A stretch of 7,226 nt of DNA. Origin: Nonlabens sp. (GTDB taxonomy: Bacteria > Bacteroidota > Bacteroidia > Flavobacteriales > Flavobacteriaceae). Below the pieces are notes generated by a model. That model did no database searches, had not been told where the DNA came from, and worked only from the letters and a program-made list of their open reading frames with translations. The DNA lies in NCBI GenBank assembly GCA_023301395.1, contig JALZUY010000067.1, positions 1 to 7,226 of the forward strand. Reading direction: 5' to 3'. The position numbers and the translations under genes were made by a program. This document shows positions 1 through 6,973 of the stretch, piece by piece (positions within the stretch are counted from its first letter, which is position 1; each line of letters opens with the position of its first letter).

Positions 1-105
1 CTTGCGGCGCTGATTAACCATTCTCAGCAGACCACGACGAGAGTGGTGATCTTGCTTGTGATCGGCAAAATGGCCTTGTAACTTATTAATATTTGCAGTT
101 AATAC
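1..105 (-). other. rpsO: Foreign ribosomal protein S15 segment joined in frame (chimeric junction)
   Basis: Codons at 84 down to 1 read KLQGHFADHK, then QDHHSRRGLLRMVNQRRK. This is the core of ribosomal protein S15; against E. coli S15 as I remember it, 24 of 28 residues match. The type is gammaproteobacterial (LQGHF, HHSRRGLLRMV), not the Bacteroidota form, which as I recall reads closer to STRRGLLKLVGKRR. Base composition also changes: 42 of 84 bases are G or C, clearly above the AT-rich remainder, and Arg codons become CGC/CGT. The junction lies within 85-105 (VLTANIN), a stretch that could occur both in the flavobacterial repeat protein and in S15 (E. coli has LLTAQIN at this place). An assembly join through a short shared word is the likeliest explanation. 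S15 is a 30S subunit protein and has no reason to be fused to an exported adhesin. Confidence 0.9.
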
Positions 106-3100
106 CTGTCCATCAATAACATTATCTAAACCTAAATCTATTAAACGTTGTTCAAAATCGTTATCTGGTATAGCTGTACAGTTTGCACAAATTATAACAG
201 TAACACTCGAGCTATTTATACAATTTACTGTTGTAGTATAGGTAACGGTATAAGTTCCTGGTGTTGTTGCAGCTGTATCAATCGCACCGGTAGCAGGATC
301 TATTACAAGTCCAGCATTTGCAGAGAATGTTCCTCCTGCCAGACCTGTAATAATGGGAATAGGAAATCCAGCATTAGAGTTAAAAATAGTCGCACTGTAG
401 TTAAAAGAAGCATTATCAAAATCTAAGACTTCTATAGTGTCACTGGCAGTAACGGTACAGCCTCCATCGTCAGTTATATACGTATATTCAATGGTATGTA
501 TTCCTGCTCCTGCTATTGCAGGGTCAAAACTATAGGCTGTTCCATTGCCCACATCTGTTACACCAGGACCAGTATATATACCAGAACCCAATGTCTCTGT
601 ACTTGTAGTACCATTACCTGAACTGAACGCAAAATCATCTCCACTAAGAGTCAAGTTACTTCCTGAGATAAAACTTAAAGCTCCTAAAGCTCCCAAAATT
701 GGTCTATTTGCAACAATGTTTCCTGTTACACCACTTCCAAAATCTAATGTTATCGTATCGCCCGAAACAGTCGCATTGATTAGTGAAAATGTATTACCAG
801 AGGCATTACCGCTAAGACTAACGGTTGTTGATAACATCGTTCCAGCAGGATCAAACACGATATCTCCTTGCATAGGAGAGCCAGGTCCAAAAACGTCTTC
901 ATAATCAATATCTAGAGTAATTGTTGTTGATAAAACACTCACCACTGGCGTAGCACCGCTAAGTCCGGTTTGTATTCCTGCATTTACGCATACATCTACT
1001 GGTGCTGTAAAAGTTACCGTAGGTAATGCAACAACTTCTATAGTAGCAAAACTGGTACAACCGTTAACATCTGTATAGGTTATGATATGTGAGCCAATGC
1101 CCGCTGTTGTTGGATTAAAACTATAGGTCATTTCGTTGCCATCATCTGTAACACCTGATCCACTAAATACGCCGCCTGCTGCTGTTACGTTACCTAAGCC
1201 AGTTTGCACACTAGCATCTATACATATAGGTGTTGGCGCTGTAAATGTTACCATAGCATCACAATTTAATGGTGCTGTAAGTGTAAATTGTGTTCCAGAT
1301 TGACAACCATTTAATGCTGTTACTAAGACTGTATTAAGTCCACTTGGTAAGCTTGTAGCAGTTTCTGTTGTTTCTCCATTTGACCAAGCATAAGTAAAAG
1401 GACCTATTCCTCCAGCAGTTGTTGCAGTAGCGGCACCATCTGCTCCCAATACAGTTATAGGATTTGCCGCGTTGAAAATGCTAACTATGGGTGCTCCAAT
1501 ATCTGAAACTATTACGGTAACTTGTGCCGTTGTACCTACCGCATCTGATACAATAACAGTATAAAAACCACTAAAAAGATTAGATATTGTAGCGGTTGTC
1601 GAACCATTAGACCATAAATAAGTAATAGGTTGAATAATAGCACATCCTGAAACAGTTACGCTAGCCTGCCCATTTGCAAGACCACAAGCTGTTGTATCTA
1701 CTGTTTCAGTGGTAAGTTGAATAGGTGCATCGGCAGATAATACTTCTATAGTATCATTAGCACTATTTGTACATCCATTTGGTTCTACAAGTGTATAGTT
1801 AATGGTGTGCATCCCTACACCAGCGGTCGCTGGGTCAAAACTATAGGTCATACCATTACCATCATCTGTAATTCCTGTTCCTGAATAAACACCACCTACT
1901 GGTAAGCCTCCAGATAGACCAGTTTGCAAACCAGCATCCATACATACATCTTGAGGCGTAGTGAAAGTAACAGTAGCACAAGAAAGAGACTCATAAGCAC
2001 CAAAATCTATGGTGGTATTAAAAACTCTAGGATCACCTTTAATATCAGTAGTTAGCTCATTAGGTAACCCATTTGTTCCTACATCAAGCAATGCTGAATT
2101 AAAAGCGAGACGTAAACCATCATCTGCGGTTCCCCATAGATTATCTGGTCCATCTGGATCTGTAGAATTAAAATAAGGGTTTTGGGTCGAGAAATAATTA
2201 CCGTTATAATCAATTATGACTCCATTAGGATCATATACTAGAGAATTGTTTATTAATACATCAGCACTAAAATCTCCTCCAAATGCATCTGAAATATTTA
2301 TTCTGTAACCTGGAATTAATGGGTTAACAGCCGCATGGAAAAAGGAACAGTTGGTAACTGTAATAGAAGCGCCACTAGCAGTAAATACACCTATATCACC
2401 ACCTGTATTTTGCGTGAAAACTGAGTTTGTTGCGGTTACATTAGCATTTACCAATAATATAGCACCATCAACATTATTATCAAAAACACAATTTTCAAAG
2501 ATGCCGCTACTTACAGTATTAGCTCCTACTGCTTCACCAAAATTGTCTTTAAAAACGGTATTTCTAACCACTAACTCACCACCAACATTTATAGCACTAC
2601 CTGTATCATCATTAATATCACTTAAAAAATTAGGAGCATTTAAAACCTGAACATTAGCAAGAGACCCATCGGCATGTCCATCTTGAATTATAAAACCGTC
2701 TACAACGATAGGTAGATTAGTGTCTGTTAGTGTTATGATTACATGGTAAGTATTATCTGAGTTATCATTTTGTAATCCTATGTCACCTGATAAAACGGTG
2801 CGATTAAGGCCTATATTTCTTTGATTTATTGTGGTCTCAGTTCCTGTAAAACCTCCATATAAATGAATATCACCTTTTAATAAAAAAGCATTATTTCTGG
2901 CGGTTATTGTTGAAGGAATACTAGTCGAAACTAATCCAGCTGTAGAACTAGGCTTATAAGTTCCTGAGGCTACCCATATTTGAGAATTGCCGGTAGTACA
3001 AGTATTTGAGTCTGCAATAGCATCTTGCAAGCTGATATAGGCATCTGACCAGCTAGAACCATCATTTAAACCAGTAGCATTTTGATTCACATAAACCACA

Positions 3101-3165
3101 TTACACTGTGCTTTGAGCAAAGCACTTGTAAAAATTAATGACGCAATAAGTAATACTCTTTTCAT
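1..3165 (-). CDS. Large secreted beta-helix/SprB-repeat surface protein, C-terminus missing
   Basis: The frame is open for 1055 codons from ATG at 3165 to the window edge without a stop. A signal peptide (MKRVLLIASLIF..., cleavage near LKAQ, residues 17-20) indicates export. Residues 25-392 look like a right-handed parallel beta-helix: they begin YVNQNATGLNDGSSWSDAY, carry many NxxF/N-rich turns, and end in DFGAYE, as in Bacteroidota 'choice-of-anchor Q' proteins. Then come Ig-like repeat 1 (399-476), two SprB-type repeats (about 481-555 and 558-635, both with WSNG), Ig-like repeat 2 (639-714), Ig-like repeat 3 (717-914, split by a 118-residue insert), another Ig-like segment (916-995), and the start of a leucine-rich-repeat module (IPDNDFEQRLIDLGLDN, 999-1015). 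Such proteins are usually type IX-secreted adhesins; that role is inferred. The last 28 residues belong to ribosomal protein S15, so the true end is absent. No Shine-Dalgarno precedes the start, as is usual in this phylum. Confidence 0.92.
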   Translation of the reverse strand, partial: MKRVLLIASLIFTSALLKAQCNVVYVNQNATGLNDGSSWSDAYISLQDAIADSNTCTTGNSQIWVASGTYKPSSTAGLVSTSIPSTITARNNAFLLKGDIHLYGGFTGTETTINQRNIGLNRTVLSGDIGLQNDNSDNTYHVIITLTDTNLPIVVDGFIIQDGHADGSLANVQVLNAPNFLSDINDDTGSAINVGGELVVRNTVFKDNFGEAVGANTVSSGIFENCVFDNNVDGAILLVNANVTATNSVFTQNTGGDIGVFTASGASITVTNCSFFHAAVNPLIPGYRINISDAFGGDFSADVLINNSLVYDPNGVIIDYNGNYFSTQNPYFNSTDPDGPDNLWGTADDGLRLAFNSALLDVGTNGLPNELTTDIKGDPRVFNTTIDFGAYESLSCATVTFTTPQDVCMDAGLQTGLSGGLPVGGVYSGTGITDDGNGMTYSFDPATAGVGMHTINYTLVEPNGCTNSANDTIEVLSADAPIQLTTETVDTTACGLANGQASVTVSGCAIIQPITYLWSNGSTTATISNLFSGFYTVIVSDAVGTTAQVTVIVSDIGAPIVSIFNAANPITVLGADGAATATTAGGIGPFTYAWSNGETTETATSLPSGLNTVLVTALNGCQSGTQFTLTAPLNCDAMVTFTAPTPICIDASVQTGLGNVTAAGGVFSGSGVTDDGNEMTYSFNPTTAGIGSHIITYTDVNGCTSFATIEVVALPTVTFTAPVDVCVNAGIQTGLSGATPVVSVLSTTITLDIDYEDVFGPGSPMQGDIVFDPAGTMLSTTVSLSGNASGNTFSLINATVSGDTITLDFGSGVTGNIVANRPILGALGALSFISGSNLTLSGDDFAFSSGNGTTSTETLGSGIYTGPGVTDVGNGTAYSFDPAIAGAGIHTIEYTYITDDGGCTVTASDTIEVLDFDNASFNYSATIFNSNAGFPIPIITGLAGGTFSANAGLVIDPATGAIDTAATTPGTYTVTYTTTVNCINSSSVTVIICANCTAIPDNDFEQRLIDLGLDNVIDGQVLTANINKLQGHFADHKQDHHSRRGLLRMVNQRRK
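424..1017 (-). repeat. Ig-like repeat 3, split by a 118-residue insert
   Basis: Residues 717-914. The first part (VTFTAPVDVCVNAGIQTGLS, up to GATPV at 741) matches the start of copies 1 and 2. The second part resumes at 860 with GSGIYTGPGVTDVGNGTAYS and ends GGCTVTASDTIEVL. Positions 589-942 (residues 742-859) have no counterpart in the other copies. Reading frame is kept on both sides of the insert. Confidence 0.8.
1024..1251 (-). repeat. Ig-like repeat 2 of the surface protein
   Basis: Residues 639-714. It reads VTFTAPTPICIDASVQTGLG, then FSGSGVTDDGNEMTYSFNPT and NGCTSFATIEVV. It is a clear homologue of copy 1 with the same order of landmarks (C, QTGL, SG.GVTDDGN, MTYSF, NGCT, IEV). Confidence 0.85.
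1261..1494 (-). repeat. SprB-type repeat 2
   Basis: Residues 558-635. The core is GAATATTAGGIGPFTYAWSN, then ETTETATSLPSGLNTVLVTA and NGCQSGTQFTL. It follows directly after SprB-type repeat 1 and precedes Ig-like repeat 2, giving the alternating order Ig, SprB, SprB, Ig, Ig. Confidence 0.75.
1501..1725 (-). repeat. SprB-type repeat 1
   Basis: Residues 481-555. The core is GQASVTVSGC, then ITYLWSNGSTTATISNLFSG, then YTVIVSDA. This matches the general SprB repeat pattern (GSATVTVSGGTPPYTYLWSNG-type) found in large flavobacterial gliding and surface adhesins. The assignment is by pattern recognition, not by a profile search. Confidence 0.8.
1738..1971 (-). repeat. Ig-like repeat 1 of the surface protein
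   Basis: Residues 399-476. The unit begins VTFTTPQDVC, continues with DAGLQTGLSGG, then YSGTGITDDGNGMTYSFDPA, and closes with NGCTNSANDTIEVL. Two further copies occur at 1024-1251 and 424-1017. The DNA is also similar: the stretch encoding MTYSF reads aaaactataggtcat on the plus strand in copies 1 and 2. Paired cysteines (C408, C465) recur in the other copies. Confidence 0.85.
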
Positions 3166-3238
3166 AATTTGATCATTAGGAGGAAACTAGAGCTGTTAAG
3201 CTGTTGAGAGTCAGCAAAAGTCCATTCACATTAAAAAA

Positions 3239-3269
3239 CAAAATTATGACTTTGGAACATTTTATGAAA
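3239..3269 (-). promoter_or_regulatory. Probable flavobacterial promoter of the surface-protein gene
   Basis: On the minus strand, TAATTTTG (3246-3239) fits the Bacteroidota -7 element TAnnTTTG exactly. Nineteen bases upstream is TTTC (3269-3266), one mismatch from the -33 element TTTG. Transcription would begin near 3232 and give a leader of roughly 65 bases before the ATG at 3165. The motif and spacing are visible; promoter activity is inferred. Confidence 0.55.
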
Positions 3270-3307
3270 TACGTACCCTATGTCGATTTCTACGTACGGG
3301 TACGTAG
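3270..3307. promoter_or_regulatory. Candidate operator: TACGTAC heptamers, including a 7-2-7 inverted pair
   Basis: The palindrome CTACGTACGGGTACGTAG (3290-3307) has perfect 8-base arms around a 2-base centre, which is a 7-2-7 arrangement of TACGTAC heptamers. A further TACGTAC lies at 3270-3276, 21 bases (about two helical turns) from the one at 3291, and it abuts the -33 element. TACGTACCC at 3270-3278 is also the exact inverse of GGGTACGTA at 3298-3306. NarL-type regulators are known to bind 7-2-7 inverted heptamers, and such a regulator is encoded immediately upstream, so it is the obvious binding candidate. Binding itself is inferred. Confidence 0.6.
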
Positions 3308-3326
3308 TCTTTTTGTAAGATTCGTA

Positions 3327-3971
3327 CTATATCGCAGTTATAAACTCTTTATTATCCAAAGCCCAAACTGTTAACGAATCTACACCTGGAGCAAGATTCA
3401 ACTTTTGGATAATATTAGTACGATGTTTTTGTACCGTTCTATGAGAAATGCTTAAGATATCAGCAATCTCCTTGGTATTCTTTTCTTGAGCAATGAAACG
3501 TACAATGGTGCGTTCAGATGGTGAAAGAAATTTAATTTTCTCTAATTGAGGTACAATTTCAATATCAACAACTTCATTAAAAACAGGACTAAAACATTGA
3601 TTTCCTTTTTCAACCTCAGTGATGCAATTATCTACGACTTCTATGCCTTCATCCTTTAAAAGATAACCATGGATATTAAATTTTTGAGCCTGGAGTACAA
3701 ATGCTTTTTCCTTGTAAGAAGTAAGTATAATGAACTTTGTATTTGTTCCTAACTCTTTTGCCTTAGCAATGACCTCAAAACCATCTAGCATAGGCATTTC
3801 TATATCCAGTATAGCAATAACAGGTTCTTGTTCTATAATTAAATCAAGGGCTTGGGCGCCATTAATAGCTGTGATTATATTTTCATAACCTATTCCGGCA
3901 AGACTATCAGTAAGTCCTTTGAGAAGAATAGGATGATCGTCTGCGATTAATAATTTTAGGGAATATTTCAT
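3327..3971 (-). CDS. NarL/LuxR-family two-component response regulator
   Basis: A cytoplasmic DNA-binding regulator of 214 residues, the normal length for this family. The receiver domain spans about 5-120, with the acidic pair D11-D12, phospho-acceptor D56 (AILDIEMPMLDG), T84 and K106 (GYLLKD) all present, so it should be phosphorylatable. The LuxR-type helix-turn-helix spans about 146-207: FLSPSERTIVRFIAQEKNTK, then EIADILSISHRTVQKHR, with the recognition helix at about 177-190. It is translationally coupled to the kinase upstream by an ATGA overlap (3968-3971), which makes that kinase its likely partner. The next gene downstream is the surface protein, whose promoter carries heptamer repeats of the geometry used by this family. 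NarL residues K188, V189 and K192 (numbering recalled) align with Q181, K182 and T185 here, so a half-site different from that of NarL is expected. Confidence 0.97.
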   Translation of the reverse strand: MKYSLKLLIADDHPILLKGLTDSLAGIGYENIITAINGAQALDLIIEQEPVIAILDIEMPMLDGFEVIAKAKELGTNTKFIILTSYKEKAFVLQAQKFNIHGYLLKDEGIEVVDNCITEVEKGNQCFSPVFNEVVDIEIVPQLEKIKFLSPSERTIVRFIAQEKNTKEIADILSISHRTVQKHRTNIIQKLNLAPGVDSLTVWALDNKEFITAI

Positions 3972-6900
3972 TTGATAGGGATGTTTGCAATTGTACTTGT
4001 ACCAGAGTTGATTAAGCTCCTTATTTCTAGTTCTCCATTTAAAATTCTAATACGCTCTTGTAAGGTTTTAAGTCCTAAGCTATTATTATCCTCTTTATTA
4101 GATACGTTAAAACCTTTACCGTTATCTCTTATGTGAATGTGTACTTGTTTGTTTTTTTGCTCTACTTCTACCTCTATAGTTGTAGCACTCGCATGCTTCA
4201 AAACATTTGAAACGCATTCTTGAATAAATCGATAAATATTTAGTGATTCATCAATTGTAAAACAATCATCTATATCATCTACCATAACAGACACAAATAG
4301 CTCTGTCTCCTCATCTATTTGCAATAGTAGATGATCTATAGCTCCTTTAAGCCCAAGTTGTTTGATAATCACGGGATATAAGTTTCTAGAAATACTGCGC
4401 ACCTCTTCCAGTGTATTGTTAGTTAACTGTGCAATACTATCTAGTTTTTGAGTTTGCGCTTTTTGCTTAATTAATGTGAGTTGTTGTCCCACACTATCAT
4501 GTAGTTCCTTTGCAATTCTTGATCGTTCCTTTTCTTGATTTTGAATTAAATCTTGAGAAAATTTAACTTGCATTAAACTCTTAATTCTTTCCTGGTCTAA
4601 AAACCAAAGAAGCACTATTAAAATAAATAATCCTAGTAACATATAAAACCACCATTTATTGTAAAAGAAATCTTCAGATACAATATCTATTTTAAGGGTT
4701 TTACCTATTACTTTTCCAGAAAAGTCCTTTGCTCTTATTTCAAGGTTATAATCTCCAGCTGCTAGATTTAAAAACTGTATTTTTTTCACCTCACCCAGTG
4801 AAGACCATTCCTCATTATTCATTTTATACTCATAGGACTCATTACGCAGTACATCAAGACCGGTAAGAGAAAAATCTAACTCGAGGAGTTTATTTTCAAC
4901 AGGTAAGTGTATTTTTTTCGCTTTCGCGAAAGCGTGTTGATCAAAATCCACTACAAACTTATTTTGTTGTGAATCATATTTACGCACTTTAAGTAATCGT
5001 AAAGAATCACTGGATTGTTTTGCGACTAGCTCGCTTGGGATAAAGTGATTAAGTCCTAATATGTTACCTAGTAATATGCCATTATTTGTAGTTGACGCAC
5101 TGTATCTATTCCCTTCATTATTAGACAAACCGTCGTTAGTAGAATACCTTCTAGTACTATTTCCTTTTTCATTAAAATGTACTAATCCATTAAAAGTATT
5201 GATCCATAAATCATTTTGATACGGTGTAATTGTTGCAATTCCAGCATTCAACTCATCTTTATAAATTACATTAAATGACTCTTCTTGTGGATCAAATTGT
5301 GTGATAACACCATCACGTGTGCCTAATAAAAAACCATATTCCTTATGATAATCGGCGACTAAAAGGTAATTATCCTTAAGACCTGTATCGTGAAGTTGAG
5401 CTTTGTGAGTTTTAATATTATAACTAAAAACTCCTTTTTGAGTAGCGCATACAATCCATTGACTATTTCCATCGATGGCAACATCTAATAAATCCAAAGA
5501 GTCTGTTTGAACAATAGGCACGTGAGTTCTAGTGTTTTTATTAAAACTCATTAAATTGTATCTTTTTGTCCCATATATAAGTATAGAATCATTTAATTCT
5601 TCTAGACACTGAGATGGGTAATGTCTATAAGATCTTGAGCCACCGTTATTTTTATTAACGGCTACTATGTATCCAGAAGATTGAGACCATAAGGTGTCTT
5701 GCTCCACAAAAATATTCCTGGATGAACCTAGAACTATGGGCATTCCATTTTCAAAAAGAGGGAATTCTACAACTGTCTTTTTAAGATGATTATATTTATA
5801 CCATTGCCCTTTCTCAGTTGCGACCATATATTCTTGATTACCTAGATGACTAATTGCCCTTAACTGTTCATCAACTAAATATTTATTAAATTGATTATTA
5901 GGAAATCTATAATAATGAAGATCCTTGCCAGCCGCTATCCATAACTCATCTTCTATATCTTTAGACCATATTTGAATTGACGATGTTCCATCAATTAAAT
6001 GTCTATATAAAGGTGTTATAAAGCCTTGTTGATCTAGTGTAACTAGATGGAGAAATCCATTCTGAGTAAAAGCAATAAGTACATTTCCTTTTGAATCTAC
6101 AAAAGTCTTTAAACTACTTTTACCTTTAAAATAAGAATCATAAACCGGCACAAATCTTAATTCTTCTTCATTAAAAGAATATAATTTATCATCATTGTTC
6201 ATGAAGGCATACAACTTATTATCTTTTATAAAAGCCTCTTCAATCCATAATTTATTTGCGATTAAACCTCTAGATCTATTAAACCCTTCATAAGGGAATT
6301 TCTTTACTAGCTCACCTTGTTTATTTGTAATAGTAATCGGGAAGTTATTATCACTAAAAATATAATAATTCTTAAACGATAAGAAGACTGTATTTCTATT
6401 CACATCTATAGATGTGACCTCATTTACTACAGTGAACTTTTCAATCCATTCTCCTGTTTTTCCCAGTGCAAATACATCTACATTAGTCCCCATAGTAGCA
6501 AGAATATAATAGGTCCCATCTATAAACCTAACATCTGACACATTTTTTAAACCAGCAATGTCAACAGTCTTAAAACTTGAAGTAAAAGGATTAAAAACTG
6601 AAAGAGATTTGTTTTTTAAATCATCTCCTGCATGCACTACAAAATTGCTTCGGGTAAAAGATGTAAACTTATTTATATCTGTATGATCAGATAAAAAAGG
6701 TTGTTTGATATTATGAAAGTTCTTGCCATCAAAACGTTGTAATGATATAGAACTAGGCTTTGCTATGATCTCTCTATTATTTAGATTATTTCCTACTATC
6801 CATAAATAGCCATTTTCATCTTGAATAATGTCTTTGATATTGTCAATAGAAAGCCCATCACGTGAAGTAAACACCTCATGAAAAACTTTACTTTGACCTA

Positions 6901-6973
6901 TAGCCGTTGTCCAACACAATATGGAAATTAAGACTACAGTGTTGGAAACGAGCTCCCTAAAACTTGTTTTCAT
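3968..6973 (-). CDS. Beta-propeller (Reg_prop/Y_Y_Y) sensor histidine kinase, HisKA_3 type
   Basis: An inner-membrane kinase with a large periplasmic sensor, 1001 residues. The signal peptide is at 1-27 (VVLISILCWTTAIGQ). A degenerate two-component propeller follows: DGLSIDNIKDIIQDENGYLW at 39-58, with later blades showing LWIAAGKDLHYY, WIVCATQKGVFSYN and the canonical NDGLSNNEGN near 613-622. A Y_Y_Y domain occupies about 690-765 and a single membrane helix about 774-793 (WWFYMLLGLFILIVLLWFL). The cytoplasmic part has a dimerisation/phosphoacceptor helix with H825 (AKELHDSVGQQL), the N-box with N923 (QECVSNVLKHA), the G1 box DNGKGF at 950-955 and a GLKTLQERI segment. All catalytic motifs are intact. 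The layout resembles Bacteroides hybrid sensors but stops after the ATPase domain; the regulator is a separate gene overlapping by 4 bp. The ligand cannot be told from sequence. The start is chosen because it directly precedes the signal peptide. Confidence 0.96.
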   Translation of the reverse strand: MKTSFRELVSNTVVLISILCWTTAIGQSKVFHEVFTSRDGLSIDNIKDIIQDENGYLWIVGNNLNNREIIAKPSSISLQRFDGKNFHNIKQPFLSDHTDINKFTSFTRSNFVVHAGDDLKNKSLSVFNPFTSSFKTVDIAGLKNVSDVRFIDGTYYILATMGTNVDVFALGKTGEWIEKFTVVNEVTSIDVNRNTVFLSFKNYYIFSDNNFPITITNKQGELVKKFPYEGFNRSRGLIANKLWIEEAFIKDNKLYAFMNNDDKLYSFNEEELRFVPVYDSYFKGKSSLKTFVDSKGNVLIAFTQNGFLHLVTLDQQGFITPLYRHLIDGTSSIQIWSKDIEDELWIAAGKDLHYYRFPNNQFNKYLVDEQLRAISHLGNQEYMVATEKGQWYKYNHLKKTVVEFPLFENGMPIVLGSSRNIFVEQDTLWSQSSGYIVAVNKNNGGSRSYRHYPSQCLEELNDSILIYGTKRYNLMSFNKNTRTHVPIVQTDSLDLLDVAIDGNSQWIVCATQKGVFSYNIKTHKAQLHDTGLKDNYLLVADYHKEYGFLLGTRDGVITQFDPQEESFNVIYKDELNAGIATITPYQNDLWINTFNGLVHFNEKGNSTRRYSTNDGLSNNEGNRYSASTTNNGILLGNILGLNHFIPSELVAKQSSDSLRLLKVRKYDSQQNKFVVDFDQHAFAKAKKIHLPVENKLLELDFSLTGLDVLRNESYEYKMNNEEWSSLGEVKKIQFLNLAAGDYNLEIRAKDFSGKVIGKTLKIDIVSEDFFYNKWWFYMLLGLFILIVLLWFLDQERIKSLMQVKFSQDLIQNQEKERSRIAKELHDSVGQQLTLIKQKAQTQKLDSIAQLTNNTLEEVRSISRNLYPVIIKQLGLKGAIDHLLLQIDEETELFVSVMVDDIDDCFTIDESLNIYRFIQECVSNVLKHASATTIEVEVEQKNKQVHIHIRDNGKGFNVSNKEDNNSLGLKTLQERIRILNGELEIRSLINSGTSTIANIPIK
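4919..4934. repeat. Perfect 16-bp palindrome CGCTTTCGCGAAAGCG inside the kinase gene
   Basis: The sequence is a perfect inverted repeat with no spacer and is strikingly GC-rich (10 of 16) for this AT-rich gene. In the kinase frame it encodes most of AFAKAK, in the stretch joining the propeller and Y_Y_Y domains. I recall this palindrome being over-represented in some marine flavobacterial genomes, which would make it a dispersed short repeat, but this cannot be confirmed from one copy. Confidence 0.6.

Noticed and set aside
1..84. Genuine rpsO gene or natural horizontal acquisition of S15
   Set aside because: There is no S15 start, N-terminal part or ribosome binding site; the segment begins mid-protein and is fused to an exported repeat protein, which makes a natural gene implausible.
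148..426. Plus-strand open frame of 92 codons
   Set aside because: It lies antisense to the continuous minus-strand surface-protein frame; its product is rich in Cys, Ser and Ile with no recognisable domain, as expected of a shadow of Thr/Ala/Asn-rich codons.
545..904. Plus-strand open frame of 119 codons
   Set aside because: It is antisense to the insert region of the surface protein, has no start context and no family resemblance; the Pro/Val/Leu-rich product reflects the complement of Gly/Thr/Ser codons.
2351..2650. Plus-strand open frame of 99 codons
   Set aside because: It is antisense to the beta-helix region, which reads convincingly on the minus strand; low-complexity product without motifs.
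3290..3307. Palindrome as a transcription terminator of the regulator gene
   Set aside because: The 2-base centre gives a strained hairpin and no T-run follows on either strand; a DNA-binding site explains the perfect symmetry and repeated heptamer better.
3178..3374. AGGAGG (3178-3183) on the plus strand and a 42-codon plus-strand frame from ATG 3246
   Set aside because: The Shine-Dalgarno-like site is more than 60 bases from that ATG, the frame runs through the operator and into the regulator's 3' end, and the product resembles nothing I know. Both look accidental.
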